Of a DNA stretch of 64,000 nucleotides, positions 25,679 through 34,483 are shown one piece after another (within the stretch, counting starts at the first letter, position 1; every line of letters starts with the position of its first letter). Made by a program: the position numbers and the translations under genes. Under the pieces are notes generated by a model that did no database searches, had not been told where the DNA came from, and worked only from the letters and a program-made list of their open reading frames with translations. Source of the stretch: JAGVSR01 sp963786675 (lineage in GTDB: Bacteria; Pseudomonadota; Alphaproteobacteria; Rhizobiales; Hyphomicrobiaceae); the NCBI GenBank assembly GCA_963786675.1, contig CAWAZY010000001.1, positions 186,001-250,000 on the forward strand. Direction: 5' to 3'.

Positions 25679-27097
25679 GTGATCCCAGTGACAGCCAAGA
25701 CCTCGAACCAGATGTGGGGCGGCCGCTTCGACATGTCCCCGGCCGAGATCATGGAGGAGATAAATGCCTCCATCGGTTTCGACAAGGTATTGGCGCCTCA
25801 GGACATCCGGGGCTCCAAGGCGCACGCGGCCATGCTGGCTGACGCTGGCATCATAACGAAAGCCGATGCGGAAGCGATCTCAGCGGGTCTCGACCAGATC
25901 GCCGCCGAGGTCGCAGACGGCTCGTTTACCTTCAGCCGCGCGCTTGAAGACGTCCATATGAACGTGGAAAGCCGGCTGAAGGATGTCGTCGGCACACCCG
26001 CCGGCCGGCTGCACACGGCGCGCTCGCGCAACGATCAGGTGGCGACCGATTTCCGGCTCTGGGTGCGCGATGCCATCGACGGCATCGACGCCGGCTTGCG
26101 CGCGCTGCAACGGGCGCTGGCCACCAAGGCGGAAACCCACGCCGCCACCGTCATGCCGGGTTTCACACATTTGCAGCCGGCCCAGCCCGTCACCTTCGGC
26201 CACCATCTGATGGCCTACGTGGAAATGATCGGACGTGATCGCGGCCGGTTCGCGGACGCACGCCGCCGCCTCAACGAAAGCCCGCTTGGCTCGGCAGCAC
26301 TTGCGGGAACATCGTTCCCCATCGACCGGCACCAGACGGCGGCGGCGCTTGGCTTCGACCGCCCGATGGCCAATTCGCTGGACGGCGTGTCGGATCGCGA
26401 TTTTGCGCTTGAAACATTGGCTGCCGCCACCATCGCCGCCGTGCACATGTCGCGTCTGGCCGAAGAGATCGTGATCTGGATGACGCCGCAGTTCGGCTTC
26501 ATCACGCTGACCGACAAGTTCACCACCGGCTCGTCGATCATGCCGCAGAAGCGCAACCCGGATGCGGCGGAGCTGTCGCGCGCCAAGGTCGGACGCATCG
26601 CGGGCGCACTGCAGAGCCTAGTCGTAGTGATGAAGGGTCTCCCGCTCGCCTATTCGAAGGACATGCAGGAAGACAAGGAAGTCACGTTCGACGCCATCGC
26701 GTCCTTGAAACTGGTCATCGCCGCCATGACCGGCATGGTGGACGACATGGAACCCGTGGCCGCCAAGATGCGCGACGCGGCCGGACGGGGCTACTCGACC
26801 GCCACCGATCTCGCCGACTGGCTCGTGCGCGAACTGAAGATGCCGTTCCGGGATGCCCACCACGTGACCGGCAGCATCGTCAAAGCCGCCGAACTGAAGG
26901 GGCTGGACCTCGATGCGCTCCCGCTGGCCGACATGCAGGCCATCGAGCCGCGCATCACGAAAGATGTCTACAGCGTTCTATCCGTTGAGAATTCCGTGAA
27001 AAGCCGGGTCAGCTATGGGGGAACCGCGCCACAGAACGTCGCCAAAATGGCCCGTGGCTGGCTGGAGCGGTTGGAAAAGGAGCCCAAGACGGGCTAA
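25679..27097 (+). CDS. argH: Argininosuccinate lyase
   Basis: ArgH splits argininosuccinate into arginine and fumarate. The fumarase/aspartase signature GSSIMPQKRNPDAAELSRAK is intact, as are HTARSRNDQVATD and the N-terminal MWGGRFDMSPAEIM. The start is uncertain: AGGAG is three bases from the GTG at 25679 and 12 from the GTG at 25688; an ATG at 25712 would cut before MWGGRF. Length is about 470. It is followed by the lipoprotein gene as in related genomes. Confidence 0.96.
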   Translation: MIPVTAKTSNQMWGGRFDMSPAEIMEEINASIGFDKVLAPQDIRGSKAHAAMLADAGIITKADAEAISAGLDQIAAEVADGSFTFSRALEDVHMNVESRLKDVVGTPAGRLHTARSRNDQVATDFRLWVRDAIDGIDAGLRALQRALATKAETHAATVMPGFTHLQPAQPVTFGHHLMAYVEMIGRDRGRFADARRRLNESPLGSAALAGTSFPIDRHQTAAALGFDRPMANSLDGVSDRDFALETLAAATIAAVHMSRLAEEIVIWMTPQFGFITLTDKFTTGSSIMPQKRNPDAAELSRAKVGRIAGALQSLVVVMKGLPLAYSKDMQEDKEVTFDAIASLKLVIAAMTGMVDDMEPVAAKMRDAAGRGYSTATDLADWLVRELKMPFRDAHHVTGSIVKAAELKGLDLDALPLADMQAIEPRITKDVYSVLSVENSVKSRVSYGGTAPQNVAKMARGWLERLEKEPKTG

Positions 27098-27108
27098 AAG
27101 GTTTCCTG

Positions 27109-27372
27109 GTGAAGTTTTCTTGGCGGAATGACATGCGCATGGCCCATTTATTCGCGCGCCCGGCTGCAACGGACGGATTGGTCCGGCTTACGGTTCGCGT
27201 TGCGTGCGCGGGTACAATGGCAGCACTGCTGACAGCCTGTGGCGTGCGCGGCAGTCTGGAAGCTCCCAAGGCCCAGGATGACACCGCAACGGCCGAATCC
27301 GCGCAGGGTAAGGCGGAAGGTGCCGCTGCCAAGCCGCACAAGGGCTTCATCCTCGACGGCCTGATCCGCTAG
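27109..27372 (+). CDS. LptM-like small outer-membrane lipoprotein
   Basis: A signal peptide ends in the lipobox LLTAC, and the mature start CGVRGSLEAPK matches the small LptM (YifL-type) lipoprotein family, which aids assembly of the LptDE lipopolysaccharide translocon in enterobacteria. The mature chain is only about 45 residues and otherwise low complexity. AAAGG precedes the GTG at 27109; an ATG at 27133 would give a tidier signal peptide. It follows argH by 11 bp. The motif similarity is good but short. Confidence 0.75.
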   Translation: MKFSWRNDMRMAHLFARPAATDGLVRLTVRVACAGTMAALLTACGVRGSLEAPKAQDDTATAESAQGKAEGAAAKPHKGFILDGLIR

Positions 27373-27396
27373 GCGGCGGTCGGAGCGCCCCTCACT

Positions 27397-28128
27397 TTAT
27401 CGACATCTCTCATTGAGCCGGCACAACGTCAGCACGTCGACGGTGGCGTGCGTTTGTCCCGCCACGGGCTGACAGAGGGCAGCAGCACGGCGCTCGGTCG
27501 TGACGGACCAGCCGCGGGTCTGCATCAGCGTGACGAACGCGCCCGTGTGCGGCCGCGCAGGGTCGGTGAAAATGGCCGTGCCGCACGCTCCGACGGAACG
27601 CTCCAAGACATCCGCCAGATCCTGGAACAGCCCCGCGTCGTAGAGCACGTCAGCGCCGAGCACGATGCCGAAGCGCTGCGTCAGCGGCCAGCTGGTCCAA
27701 TCGGCCAAGGCTTGCGTCACACCGGTCATGCGGTTTGCGGCGGCATTGGCCCGGCAGACAGCAAGCGCCTCGGCGCTGTGGTCGGTCTGCAAAACGGTGG
27801 CGCCTGCGCGGGCCGCTGCAAGCCCGGCCAATCCGACACCGGCGCCCAGCTCCAGAACGCTTGCATGCTCAAATTCGCACACCCGTTCGGCGACGACGTC
27901 GGCCAGGACAATCGCTGATTCCCACAACAACAGCCCGAACGGAAAGGCGGACAGCCCATCGGACGCGGCCAGAAGCGCATCGTGATCGGCCACGCACGCG
28001 ATCCGCCACCGTGCGCCGCCGGCCTCGACACTGCGGGTCTCCAGCGGCAGGCCCGCAAGGGACCCGCCAGCCGCCTCTTGGTCAGGTCCTGTCACGTCAT
28101 CTCTCTCGCCCATTGCGTCGGGGGCCAT
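27397..28128 (-). CDS. Class I SAM-dependent methyltransferase
   Basis: The SAM site VLELGAGVGLAGLAAA near residue 90 and the following acidic TDHSAEAL strand are those of a Rossmann methyltransferase. LGADVLYD after strand four resembles the lysine methyltransferase group related to METTL/NNMT (Methyltransf_16), which modify proteins. The start ATG at 28128 follows AGGGG. It lies between the lptM-like gene and lysA on the opposite strand, interrupting what is usually a co-directional run. The substrate is unknown. Confidence 0.8.
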   Translation of the reverse strand: MAPDAMGERDDVTGPDQEAAGGSLAGLPLETRSVEAGGARWRIACVADHDALLAASDGLSAFPFGLLLWESAIVLADVVAERVCEFEHASVLELGAGVGLAGLAAARAGATVLQTDHSAEALAVCRANAAANRMTGVTQALADWTSWPLTQRFGIVLGADVLYDAGLFQDLADVLERSVGACGTAIFTDPARPHTGAFVTLMQTRGWSVTTERRAAALCQPVAGQTHATVDVLTLCRLNERCR

Positions 28129-28189
28129 TCAACCCCTATAGCTCGCGAAACTGCCTCTGTCCTGCCGGCCTCAAGGTTATCGCGCTGCC

Positions 28190-29458
28190 ATGCATCATTT
28201 CGCCTATCACAACGGGACGCTGCACGCCGAAGGCGTCGACCTCGCCAAGCTCGCCGGCGAAATCGGCACACCGTTCTACTGCTATTCCAGCGCGACGCTC
28301 GAGCGGCATTTTAAGGTCTTGAGCAGCTCGTTTGCCGGCCAGGACCACCTCATCTGCTTTGCGGTCAAGGCAAACTCCAATCAGGCGGTGCTGGCGACTC
28401 TGGCCCGCCTCGGCGCGGGCATGGACGTCGTATCGGAAGGTGAGCTGCGCCGCGCACGCGCAGCCGGCGTGCCCGCCGACCGCATCATCTTCGCTGGCGT
28501 CGGCAAGACGCGCGAAGAAATGGCCTACGCGCTCAAAGAAGGAATCCTCGGCTTCAACGTCGAGAGCGTTCCCGAACTCGAGCAGCTGAACGACGTCGCC
28601 ATGAGCCTCGGCGTCCAGGCCTCGATTGCCATTCGGGTCAACCCGGACGTGGACGCCAAGACCCACGCGAAAATCTCAACCGGCAAGTCGGAGAATAAAT
28701 TCGGCGTACCGTTCTTGGAGGCCCCCGCACTCTATGCCCGCGCGCAGGCGATGCCGGGCATTGCCATATCCGGCCTTCATATGCACATCGGCAGCCAGAT
28801 CACCGAGCTCGGTCCATTCCGCGACGCCTTCACGTTGATGCGCGAAATGGTACAGAACCTGGCGGCGCGCGGAATTACGCTGAAGCATCTCGACATCGGC
28901 GGTGGCCTCGGCGTTCCCTATCGCGCCGACAATGAATGGCCGCCCCATCCGGACGAGTACGCGCGCGTCGTGAAGGAAACGCTCGGCGATCTGGGCCTGC
29001 GGATCGTGATGGAGCCCGGCCGCATGATCTGCGGCAATGCCGGTATTCTTGTCACCCGGGTGATCTTCGTGAAGGAGGGTCAGGGCCGCCGTTTCGCCAT
29101 TGTCGACGCGGCCATGAACGATCTCATCCGTCCGACGCTCTACGAGGCCCACCATGACGTCTGGCCGGTCGCCGACCCGCAGGGCGTGCACGACCTCGTC
29201 GTGCAGGATCTCGTCGGCCCGGTCTGCGAGACGGGCGACTATCTGGCGCTCGATCGTCCGTTGCCGGCGTTCAAGCCTGGAGACCTGTTATCGGTCATGA
29301 CGGCAGGCGCCTACGGAGCGGTCATGTCGTCCACCTACAACAGCCGCCTCCTGGTTCCAGAAATCCTCGTGAACGGCGATAACTTCGCGGTTGTGCGTCC
29401 CCGCCCCACCTACGACGATCTGATCGGCCTCGACCGCCTGCCTCCCTGGCTGACATGA
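28190..29458 (+). CDS. lysA: Diaminopimelate decarboxylase
   Basis: LysA makes lysine from meso-DAP with PLP. The PLP lysine lies in CFAVKANSNQAV, and the barrel motifs SENKFGVP, HMHIGSQITE, LDIGGGLG and EPGRMICGNAG are all present; CETGDYLALDR supplies the active-site Cys from the partner subunit. Length 422 is standard. Together with dapD and dapE it covers three late steps of lysine/DAP synthesis in this window. The TIGR02302 gene follows on the same strand. Confidence 0.97.
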   Translation: MHHFAYHNGTLHAEGVDLAKLAGEIGTPFYCYSSATLERHFKVLSSSFAGQDHLICFAVKANSNQAVLATLARLGAGMDVVSEGELRRARAAGVPADRIIFAGVGKTREEMAYALKEGILGFNVESVPELEQLNDVAMSLGVQASIAIRVNPDVDAKTHAKISTGKSENKFGVPFLEAPALYARAQAMPGIAISGLHMHIGSQITELGPFRDAFTLMREMVQNLAARGITLKHLDIGGGLGVPYRADNEWPPHPDEYARVVKETLGDLGLRIVMEPGRMICGNAGILVTRVIFVKEGQGRRFAIVDAAMNDLIRPTLYEAHHDVWPVADPQGVHDLVVQDLVGPVCETGDYLALDRPLPAFKPGDLLSVMTAGAYGAVMSSTYNSRLLVPEILVNGDNFAVVRPRPTYDDLIGLDRLPPWLT

Positions 29459-29564
29459 CGTGCCAGATCACCTTATCCAGCCCGAATGAACGGCGCACCA
29501 AGGGTGAACATTTGACGCGATTGTAATGATCGGGGTGCGGGACCCTATGGTAGATTTTCGGCCC

Positions 29565-32252
29565 ATGGAGACCACGAACACACCCCCCGGCACCCACAAT
29601 CCCGTTTTCGAGGCCAAGATTCGCAGGGCCCGATGGGCGATGGTGGCCGAACAGATATGGCTGCGCCTCTGGGTCCTGTTTGCCCTGGCGGCTTTCTTCG
29701 TGCTGCTGTCGCTGATCGATGTCTGGTCCTGGACCGGTCCCATAGGCCACACCGTCGGGCTCGCGCTGTTTGGGGCCGCGGGGATCGCATGGTTCGTCTA
29801 TCTGGCGCGCATCCGCTGGCCCTCGCGCGAGGAAGCCCTGCACCGCATCGAGCGCGTGTCGGGCATCCCCCATCGCCCGGCGACGTCCTACGAAGACACC
29901 CTGACGGCATCGTCGTCCGACCCCTCGACCCAAGCCATCTGGAGTGCCCACCGGCAGCGCATGGCCGAACTCGTCAAGCGTTTGCGGCCCGGCCGGCCGT
30001 CGCCTCGGACCGACCGCTTCGACCCCCTCGCGCTGCGGGTGCTGGTGGTACTCGGTGTCGTGCTCGGAGCTGCGTTTGCCGGCACGTCCGCCTTCGACAA
30101 GGTCGCGGAAGCGTTGCGGCCCGAGACCGGCTCCAAAGTCAGCGCGCAGCGCCTCGATGCATGGATGACGCCGCCCGCCTATACCGGCCGCGCGCCCATC
30201 ATGCTCGTGGATGGCGCCAACGCGGGCATCGTGGCGGCCGCGGCGGCGGACGGTGATCTCAAGCCCATCGAGGTGCCGGAAAAAAGTCAGCTGATCGTCC
30301 GCGCCAGTGGCGTCAATCGCATTCCGCTGGCCATTGAAATGTGGGCCGACGGCGCGACGGAGCCCCGCGAACGCATCGACGCGCCGCGCGATTCCGGCCC
30401 GGCCGCGGGTGTCGCGGAGGTGCGCGCGGACATCATGTCTTCCGGCGTGGTCAAGGTCGTTTCCGACGGCAAGGTTTTGGCGCAGTGGACGGTATCGATG
30501 ATACCGGACAACATCCCCGGCATCGCGCTGACCAAGAACCCCGAGCGGACCCAGCGCGGCGCGATGAAGCTCACCTACTTCGTGCAGGACGATTACGGCG
30601 TCGCCTCCGCGCAGGTGAAGTTCCAGCGCATCAAGGATCAGGACAAGGGCAGTCCGCAAACGGCCTGGGCGCGCGGTGAGCCCCTCAGTGGTCCGCGCCC
30701 GCCCTACACGCGCCCGCCCGAGCTATCCCTGCGCCTGCCCGCGCCCAATGCCAAGCAGGGCGAAGCCTTCACCTATCACGAGATCGGATCGCACCCCTGG
30801 GCTGGCCAGAAAGTGCTGATGACGCTGATTGCCACCGATGTCGGCGGCAAGACCGGCCAGAGCCCGGCGACCGAGATCGTTCTGCCGGAGCGCGCATTCA
30901 CCAAGCCTCTGGCGCGCGCCATCATCGAGCAGCGCAAGCTTCTGATCGAAGATCCCCGCTACGCGGATCGCGTGATCACGGCGCTGCAAGCCCTGACACT
31001 CGACCCGGAAGGCTTCATCGACGACGTTCGCGTGTACCTGCCCTTGCGGGCGGCCCTGCACAGGCTCGGACAGGATGACCGGTCGCGCGCAGTCATCGAT
31101 AGCGTGATCGACCAGTTTTGGCATACCGCCCTGCGCATCGAGGATGGCGATCTCTCCGATGCCGAGAAGAACCTGCGTGACATTCAAGAGCAACTCGCCA
31201 AGGCGCTGGAAGACGGGGCGTCGGATGAGGAAATCCAGCGCTTGATGCAGGAACTGCGCAAGGCCTTCCAGGAATACGCCCAGCAGATCCAGAAACAGAA
31301 CGAACAGAACGGCGACCAGCAGAACGCGGACGGCCAGGATCAGGATCAGCAGCAGATGTCGGCCGAGGAAATCGACCGCATGATGCGCGAGATGGAAGAG
31401 ATGGCCAAGAATGGCATGCGCGAGCAGGCCAAGGAAATGCTGGCCGAAATGCGTGATCTGATGGAGCGCATGCAGCAAGGACAGCAGAACGCGGAACAGC
31501 AGAAGCAGAACAAGGAAATGCAGGACGCCATCCGCAAGATGGGCGAGGCCGTCGGCCAGCAGCAGGACATCATGGACGACACCTTCGAGGAGGGCCGCCA
31601 GCAGCAGCCCGGTCAGGGTCAGGGCCAGATGAAGCAATCGCAGCCGGGCCAGAAGGGCCAGCGTGGGCAAGGCATGCAAGCCGACCAGCGCAGCATGGGC
31701 AATAGCCGCGGCGACGGTCAGGGCGAAATGGGCGTGCGCGAACGCGGCCAGGACGGCGATGGTCAGGGCAACGCCCAGGGCCAGGAGCGCCGCTCACAGC
31801 TGGCGCAACGTCAGGCCCAGCTGCGCGAGAAGGTCGACCAGATGCGCCGCGATATGCAGGAAAAGGGTCTCGGTGACGGTGAGGCGCTCGAATCCGCGGC
31901 GGACGCCATGGCGCGCGCCGAGGAGGCCTTGAACCGGGGCGACCTGGATGAAGCCGCCCAGCAGCAAGCCAACGCGCTTGAGCAATTGCGCGAAGGTGTG
32001 CAGCAGATGGCCGAGCAGATGCAGCAGAACGGCCAGCAGCAGACAGGCCAGAACGGCGATACGCCGCGCGATCCTTTTGGCCGGCCGCAGCGGTCCCAGG
32101 GCCCCGATCAGGGCCGGTCCGTCAAGGTTCCCGACCAGATCGACATGCAGCGCGCGCGGCAGGTATTGGAAGAACTGCGCCGGCGCCTCGGTGAAGCCCA
32201 GCGCCCGCAGGTCGAACTGGATTATCTGGAGCGGCTGCTGCGCTGGTATTGA
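29565..32252 (+). CDS. TIGR02302-family (DUF4175) membrane protein
   Basis: Two N-terminal transmembrane helices (LWVLFALAAFFVLLSLIDVW; VGLALFGAAGIAWFVYL) and a third near residue 165 precede a large domain, then a helical C-terminal half rich in Gln, Met and Glu (runs such as QNEQNGDQQNADGQDQDQQQ) that probably forms extended coils. The family is confined to alphaproteobacteria and has no assigned function; gene position next to lysA is usual. Start choice is weak: ATG 29526, 29547 and 29565 all lack a good ribosome site. The repeat-rich region has many in-frame GGCCAG/CAGCAG codons but the frame is open. Confidence 0.85.
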   Translation: METTNTPPGTHNPVFEAKIRRARWAMVAEQIWLRLWVLFALAAFFVLLSLIDVWSWTGPIGHTVGLALFGAAGIAWFVYLARIRWPSREEALHRIERVSGIPHRPATSYEDTLTASSSDPSTQAIWSAHRQRMAELVKRLRPGRPSPRTDRFDPLALRVLVVLGVVLGAAFAGTSAFDKVAEALRPETGSKVSAQRLDAWMTPPAYTGRAPIMLVDGANAGIVAAAAADGDLKPIEVPEKSQLIVRASGVNRIPLAIEMWADGATEPRERIDAPRDSGPAAGVAEVRADIMSSGVVKVVSDGKVLAQWTVSMIPDNIPGIALTKNPERTQRGAMKLTYFVQDDYGVASAQVKFQRIKDQDKGSPQTAWARGEPLSGPRPPYTRPPELSLRLPAPNAKQGEAFTYHEIGSHPWAGQKVLMTLIATDVGGKTGQSPATEIVLPERAFTKPLARAIIEQRKLLIEDPRYADRVITALQALTLDPEGFIDDVRVYLPLRAALHRLGQDDRSRAVIDSVIDQFWHTALRIEDGDLSDAEKNLRDIQEQLAKALEDGASDEEIQRLMQELRKAFQEYAQQIQKQNEQNGDQQNADGQDQDQQQMSAEEIDRMMREMEEMAKNGMREQAKEMLAEMRDLMERMQQGQQNAEQQKQNKEMQDAIRKMGEAVGQQQDIMDDTFEEGRQQQPGQGQGQMKQSQPGQKGQRGQGMQADQRSMGNSRGDGQGEMGVRERGQDGDGQGNAQGQERRSQLAQRQAQLREKVDQMRRDMQEKGLGDGEALESAADAMARAEEALNRGDLDEAAQQQANALEQLREGVQQMAEQMQQNGQQQTGQNGDTPRDPFGRPQRSQGPDQGRSVKVPDQIDMQRARQVLEELRRRLGEAQRPQVELDYLERLLRWY

Positions 32253-32292
32253 GCCCGGTCCTGACCGGCGCACCATCGCCTGCACGTGCCGC

Positions 32293-33273
32293 TCACGGCG
32301 CGGGCGCTATCCGCATCCCGAAACCGCCGATAATCTCGTGGCTCGTAAACCGGGTCTCGGCCCAGCCGCCGGGCGGTTCGGTGCCGCTCCACCACGCGCT
32401 GAACTGCCGCCACAGATCGACGGGCAGAATACTGCCGTCGCGCCCCGTGAGCGGCATGCGGTAATCTGCGAAGGTGAACTTGTATTCAAAGAACACCGAA
32501 GTACGCGGCAGACGGATTTCGATGCCGATGAGCGCCTGCGCCACCGGACCAGCGATTTGATACTCGTAGGTGCGTGACGGCTCTCCAATGACGTGCACTT
32601 CCGAATGCGGCAGCGACACGCCTGCACCGGCCCCCACATAAGGCGACAGCCGCAGCGAAAACGAGGGCAAACGCATGAGGCCATTGAGGGTTAGCATATT
32701 GTGGCCGTGGCTCGCTTCGAGCTTGCGGAAGACATCCCGCACAAGCGCCGTCTCCGGCGCGGGTTTGCCGTCGTAGGTGCCTTCGTACTGGATCTTCTCG
32801 TCGCGGATGGAGATGGCCTTGGAATGCGTGAAATCGAGCATGCTGCCGAAGCGGCCGCCCTCGAACCAGCGTGCGATGCGCACGCCGTAGTAGATCGGGT
32901 TGACGAACGGCAGCCCCTGCCAATCGACATCCTTGGCGGTAAAGTCGTGCACGCCCGGCTTGGTGATCTTGACGTCGCTTGGGTACGTGTAGGGCGATCC
33001 GCTATAGGCGGCGATCAGCCATTCTTTGCCGGGCGCTGCGAGCGTGCCGTTGCCTCCGCCCTGTTCCGGCCTGTCCGGGGCTGCGTCATCTGGTGATTTT
33101 GATTGGGTACCGCCCTCGGCACCCGCCGCAGCCATGAGGACCACGAGAGCCAAGGCCGCCACGAAATTGACCGCGCATTCGGCGATGCGGGCGAATTCTC
33201 TGACGGGAGCCGAAGGCGCAATACTTTTCGCCGCTGGCCCCCAGCCATCGCTCCATGTGCTGCGTGTCGACAT
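32293..33273 (-). CDS. Outer-membrane beta-barrel protein, LpxQ-like candidate
   Basis: After an N-terminal hydrophobic helix and a Pro/Gly-rich stretch, the chain shows alternating strands typical of an 8-stranded barrel: YYGVRIARWFEGGRFGSMLD with FTHSKA, SLRLSPYVGAGAGVSLPHSE, ALIGIEIRLPRTSVFFEYKF, and a final aromatic strand. The YPSDVKITKPG and DVDWQGLPF segments recall proteins annotated as lipid A oxidase (LpxQ) in Rhizobiales. The barrel nature is fairly sure; the enzymatic identity is not. Length 326 is longer than typical LpxQ because of the N-terminal extension. Confidence 0.6.
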   Translation of the reverse strand: MSTRSTWSDGWGPAAKSIAPSAPVREFARIAECAVNFVAALALVVLMAAAGAEGGTQSKSPDDAAPDRPEQGGGNGTLAAPGKEWLIAAYSGSPYTYPSDVKITKPGVHDFTAKDVDWQGLPFVNPIYYGVRIARWFEGGRFGSMLDFTHSKAISIRDEKIQYEGTYDGKPAPETALVRDVFRKLEASHGHNMLTLNGLMRLPSFSLRLSPYVGAGAGVSLPHSEVHVIGEPSRTYEYQIAGPVAQALIGIEIRLPRTSVFFEYKFTFADYRMPLTGRDGSILPVDLWRQFSAWWSGTEPPGGWAETRFTSHEIIGGFGMRIAPAP

Positions 33274-33369
33274 CTGAAATTGCTCTTCTCATCCGCGCCC
33301 ACTGTAGCCGCTGGTCTGGTTAGCCGAACGCGCGGCGGCGGTCAAAGCGGCAGGAGGGTCCGATCACCG

Positions 33370-34452
33370 TTACGACGCACTGAGCCGCTTGAGCATGGCA
33401 TGGACGGCTTCGATCTGGGGTGCGGAACGGGTCAGGAAATCGCGATCGGCGTAGCCCCACCAATCCCAGCAGCCCTGCGGATTGGCGCCTGAGGCCTCCG
33501 TCTGTGGATAAAGAACGATCAACCGGTTGGTATCTGCCCAACGTTGATAACCCGCGTCATCAATGAAGGCATCGCCCACCGTTTCCCTGTTCTGGGCACA
33601 GCCGTGGAAAGCGATATGGACCCGGCAGCCGCCGCCGCGGCAGGTGTCGGGAACATAGACGACACCTTTGGCAGCCAGCCCATTGCGGCCCGAACGTCCG
33701 CGATACGCGCTCTGATCGAAGACGATCTTGCGGCCCGCCGCCTTGGCCGAGGCCGGTTGCAGGGGACCCAAGAGATGGGTCAACAGGTCCTTGGCCTGAT
33801 CGTAATCGCAATCGACGATATACGGTTCGCCTGACTTGCTGCACGCGCTGCCTTCGCTTTCCGTGACAATGGCGTGCCCGGCCGGAACGTCCGAGACAAA
33901 CCGGATCTGCGCGTCGGGCAAGCCAAGCGCCCGGTAAAATCCGGCGGCACTGGCAACGATGGCCGGCAGGACCGTGCGATCGTTGGTGCCGGAGAAGAGG
34001 TAGACGCGATCCGTCACGACATCGGCGATGGGATCGATTTCGCCATCGGCGGCGCGTTGCCGTGCCCGCTCCGCCAGACCATTGGCGTCGGGCACGCCCC
34101 ACAGCGCCATGGCATTGAGCATGCACCCGGAGACGGCTTTGTTGGCGTTGAGCATGGTCGCGGCGGGACCGGCGACGAGGCCCGAGAACGCACTTTCCGC
34201 GCACCCGTAAGGACCGCCCGCGATGATCGCCGCACCGGTAACGGTCGACGCGTGTGCCATCTGGAACTGGCCCGCCATGTAGGCGCCGGATGAAATTCCC
34301 GACACTGTGGTTTCCGCGATGCGGGCGCCGAGCGCTGGCAGCTTATCGGACGGTTCATCGGTGCATGCGGCAAGCCCGGCCAAAACGGCGAGGGCGGCGG
34401 CGCGCGCAATTGTGGCGAACATGATCGTCGGACCCCGGCTGGCGAGTTTCAT
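33370..34452 (-). CDS. PHB depolymerase-family esterase, lipoprotein
   Basis: The signal peptide ends with the lipobox LAAC, so the protein is likely lipid-anchored. GISSGAYMAGQ holds the serine nucleophile, SGTNDRTVLP a candidate Asp, and SDVPAGHAIV the His; AFHGCAQN forms the HGC-type oxyanion motif. The fold is an alpha/beta hydrolase of the PHB depolymerase family. It may act on extracellular polyester or short esters. Cysteine pairs suggest disulfides. The start may be ATG 34452 or 34422; neither has a strong ribosome site. Confidence 0.8.
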   Translation of the reverse strand: MKLASRGPTIMFATIARAAALAVLAGLAACTDEPSDKLPALGARIAETTVSGISSGAYMAGQFQMAHASTVTGAAIIAGGPYGCAESAFSGLVAGPAATMLNANKAVSGCMLNAMALWGVPDANGLAERARQRAADGEIDPIADVVTDRVYLFSGTNDRTVLPAIVASAAGFYRALGLPDAQIRFVSDVPAGHAIVTESEGSACSKSGEPYIVDCDYDQAKDLLTHLLGPLQPASAKAAGRKIVFDQSAYRGRSGRNGLAAKGVVYVPDTCRGGGCRVHIAFHGCAQNRETVGDAFIDDAGYQRWADTNRLIVLYPQTEASGANPQGCWDWWGYADRDFLTRSAPQIEAVHAMLKRLSAS

Positions 34453-34483
34453 GACCGCCGTTGTAGGCTGCACGGGCCCGGGC

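Noticed and set aside
29322..30659. 445-residue minus-strand frame over lysA and the TIGR02302 gene
   Set aside because: Overlaps two confident genes on the other strand; composition is that of a shadow.
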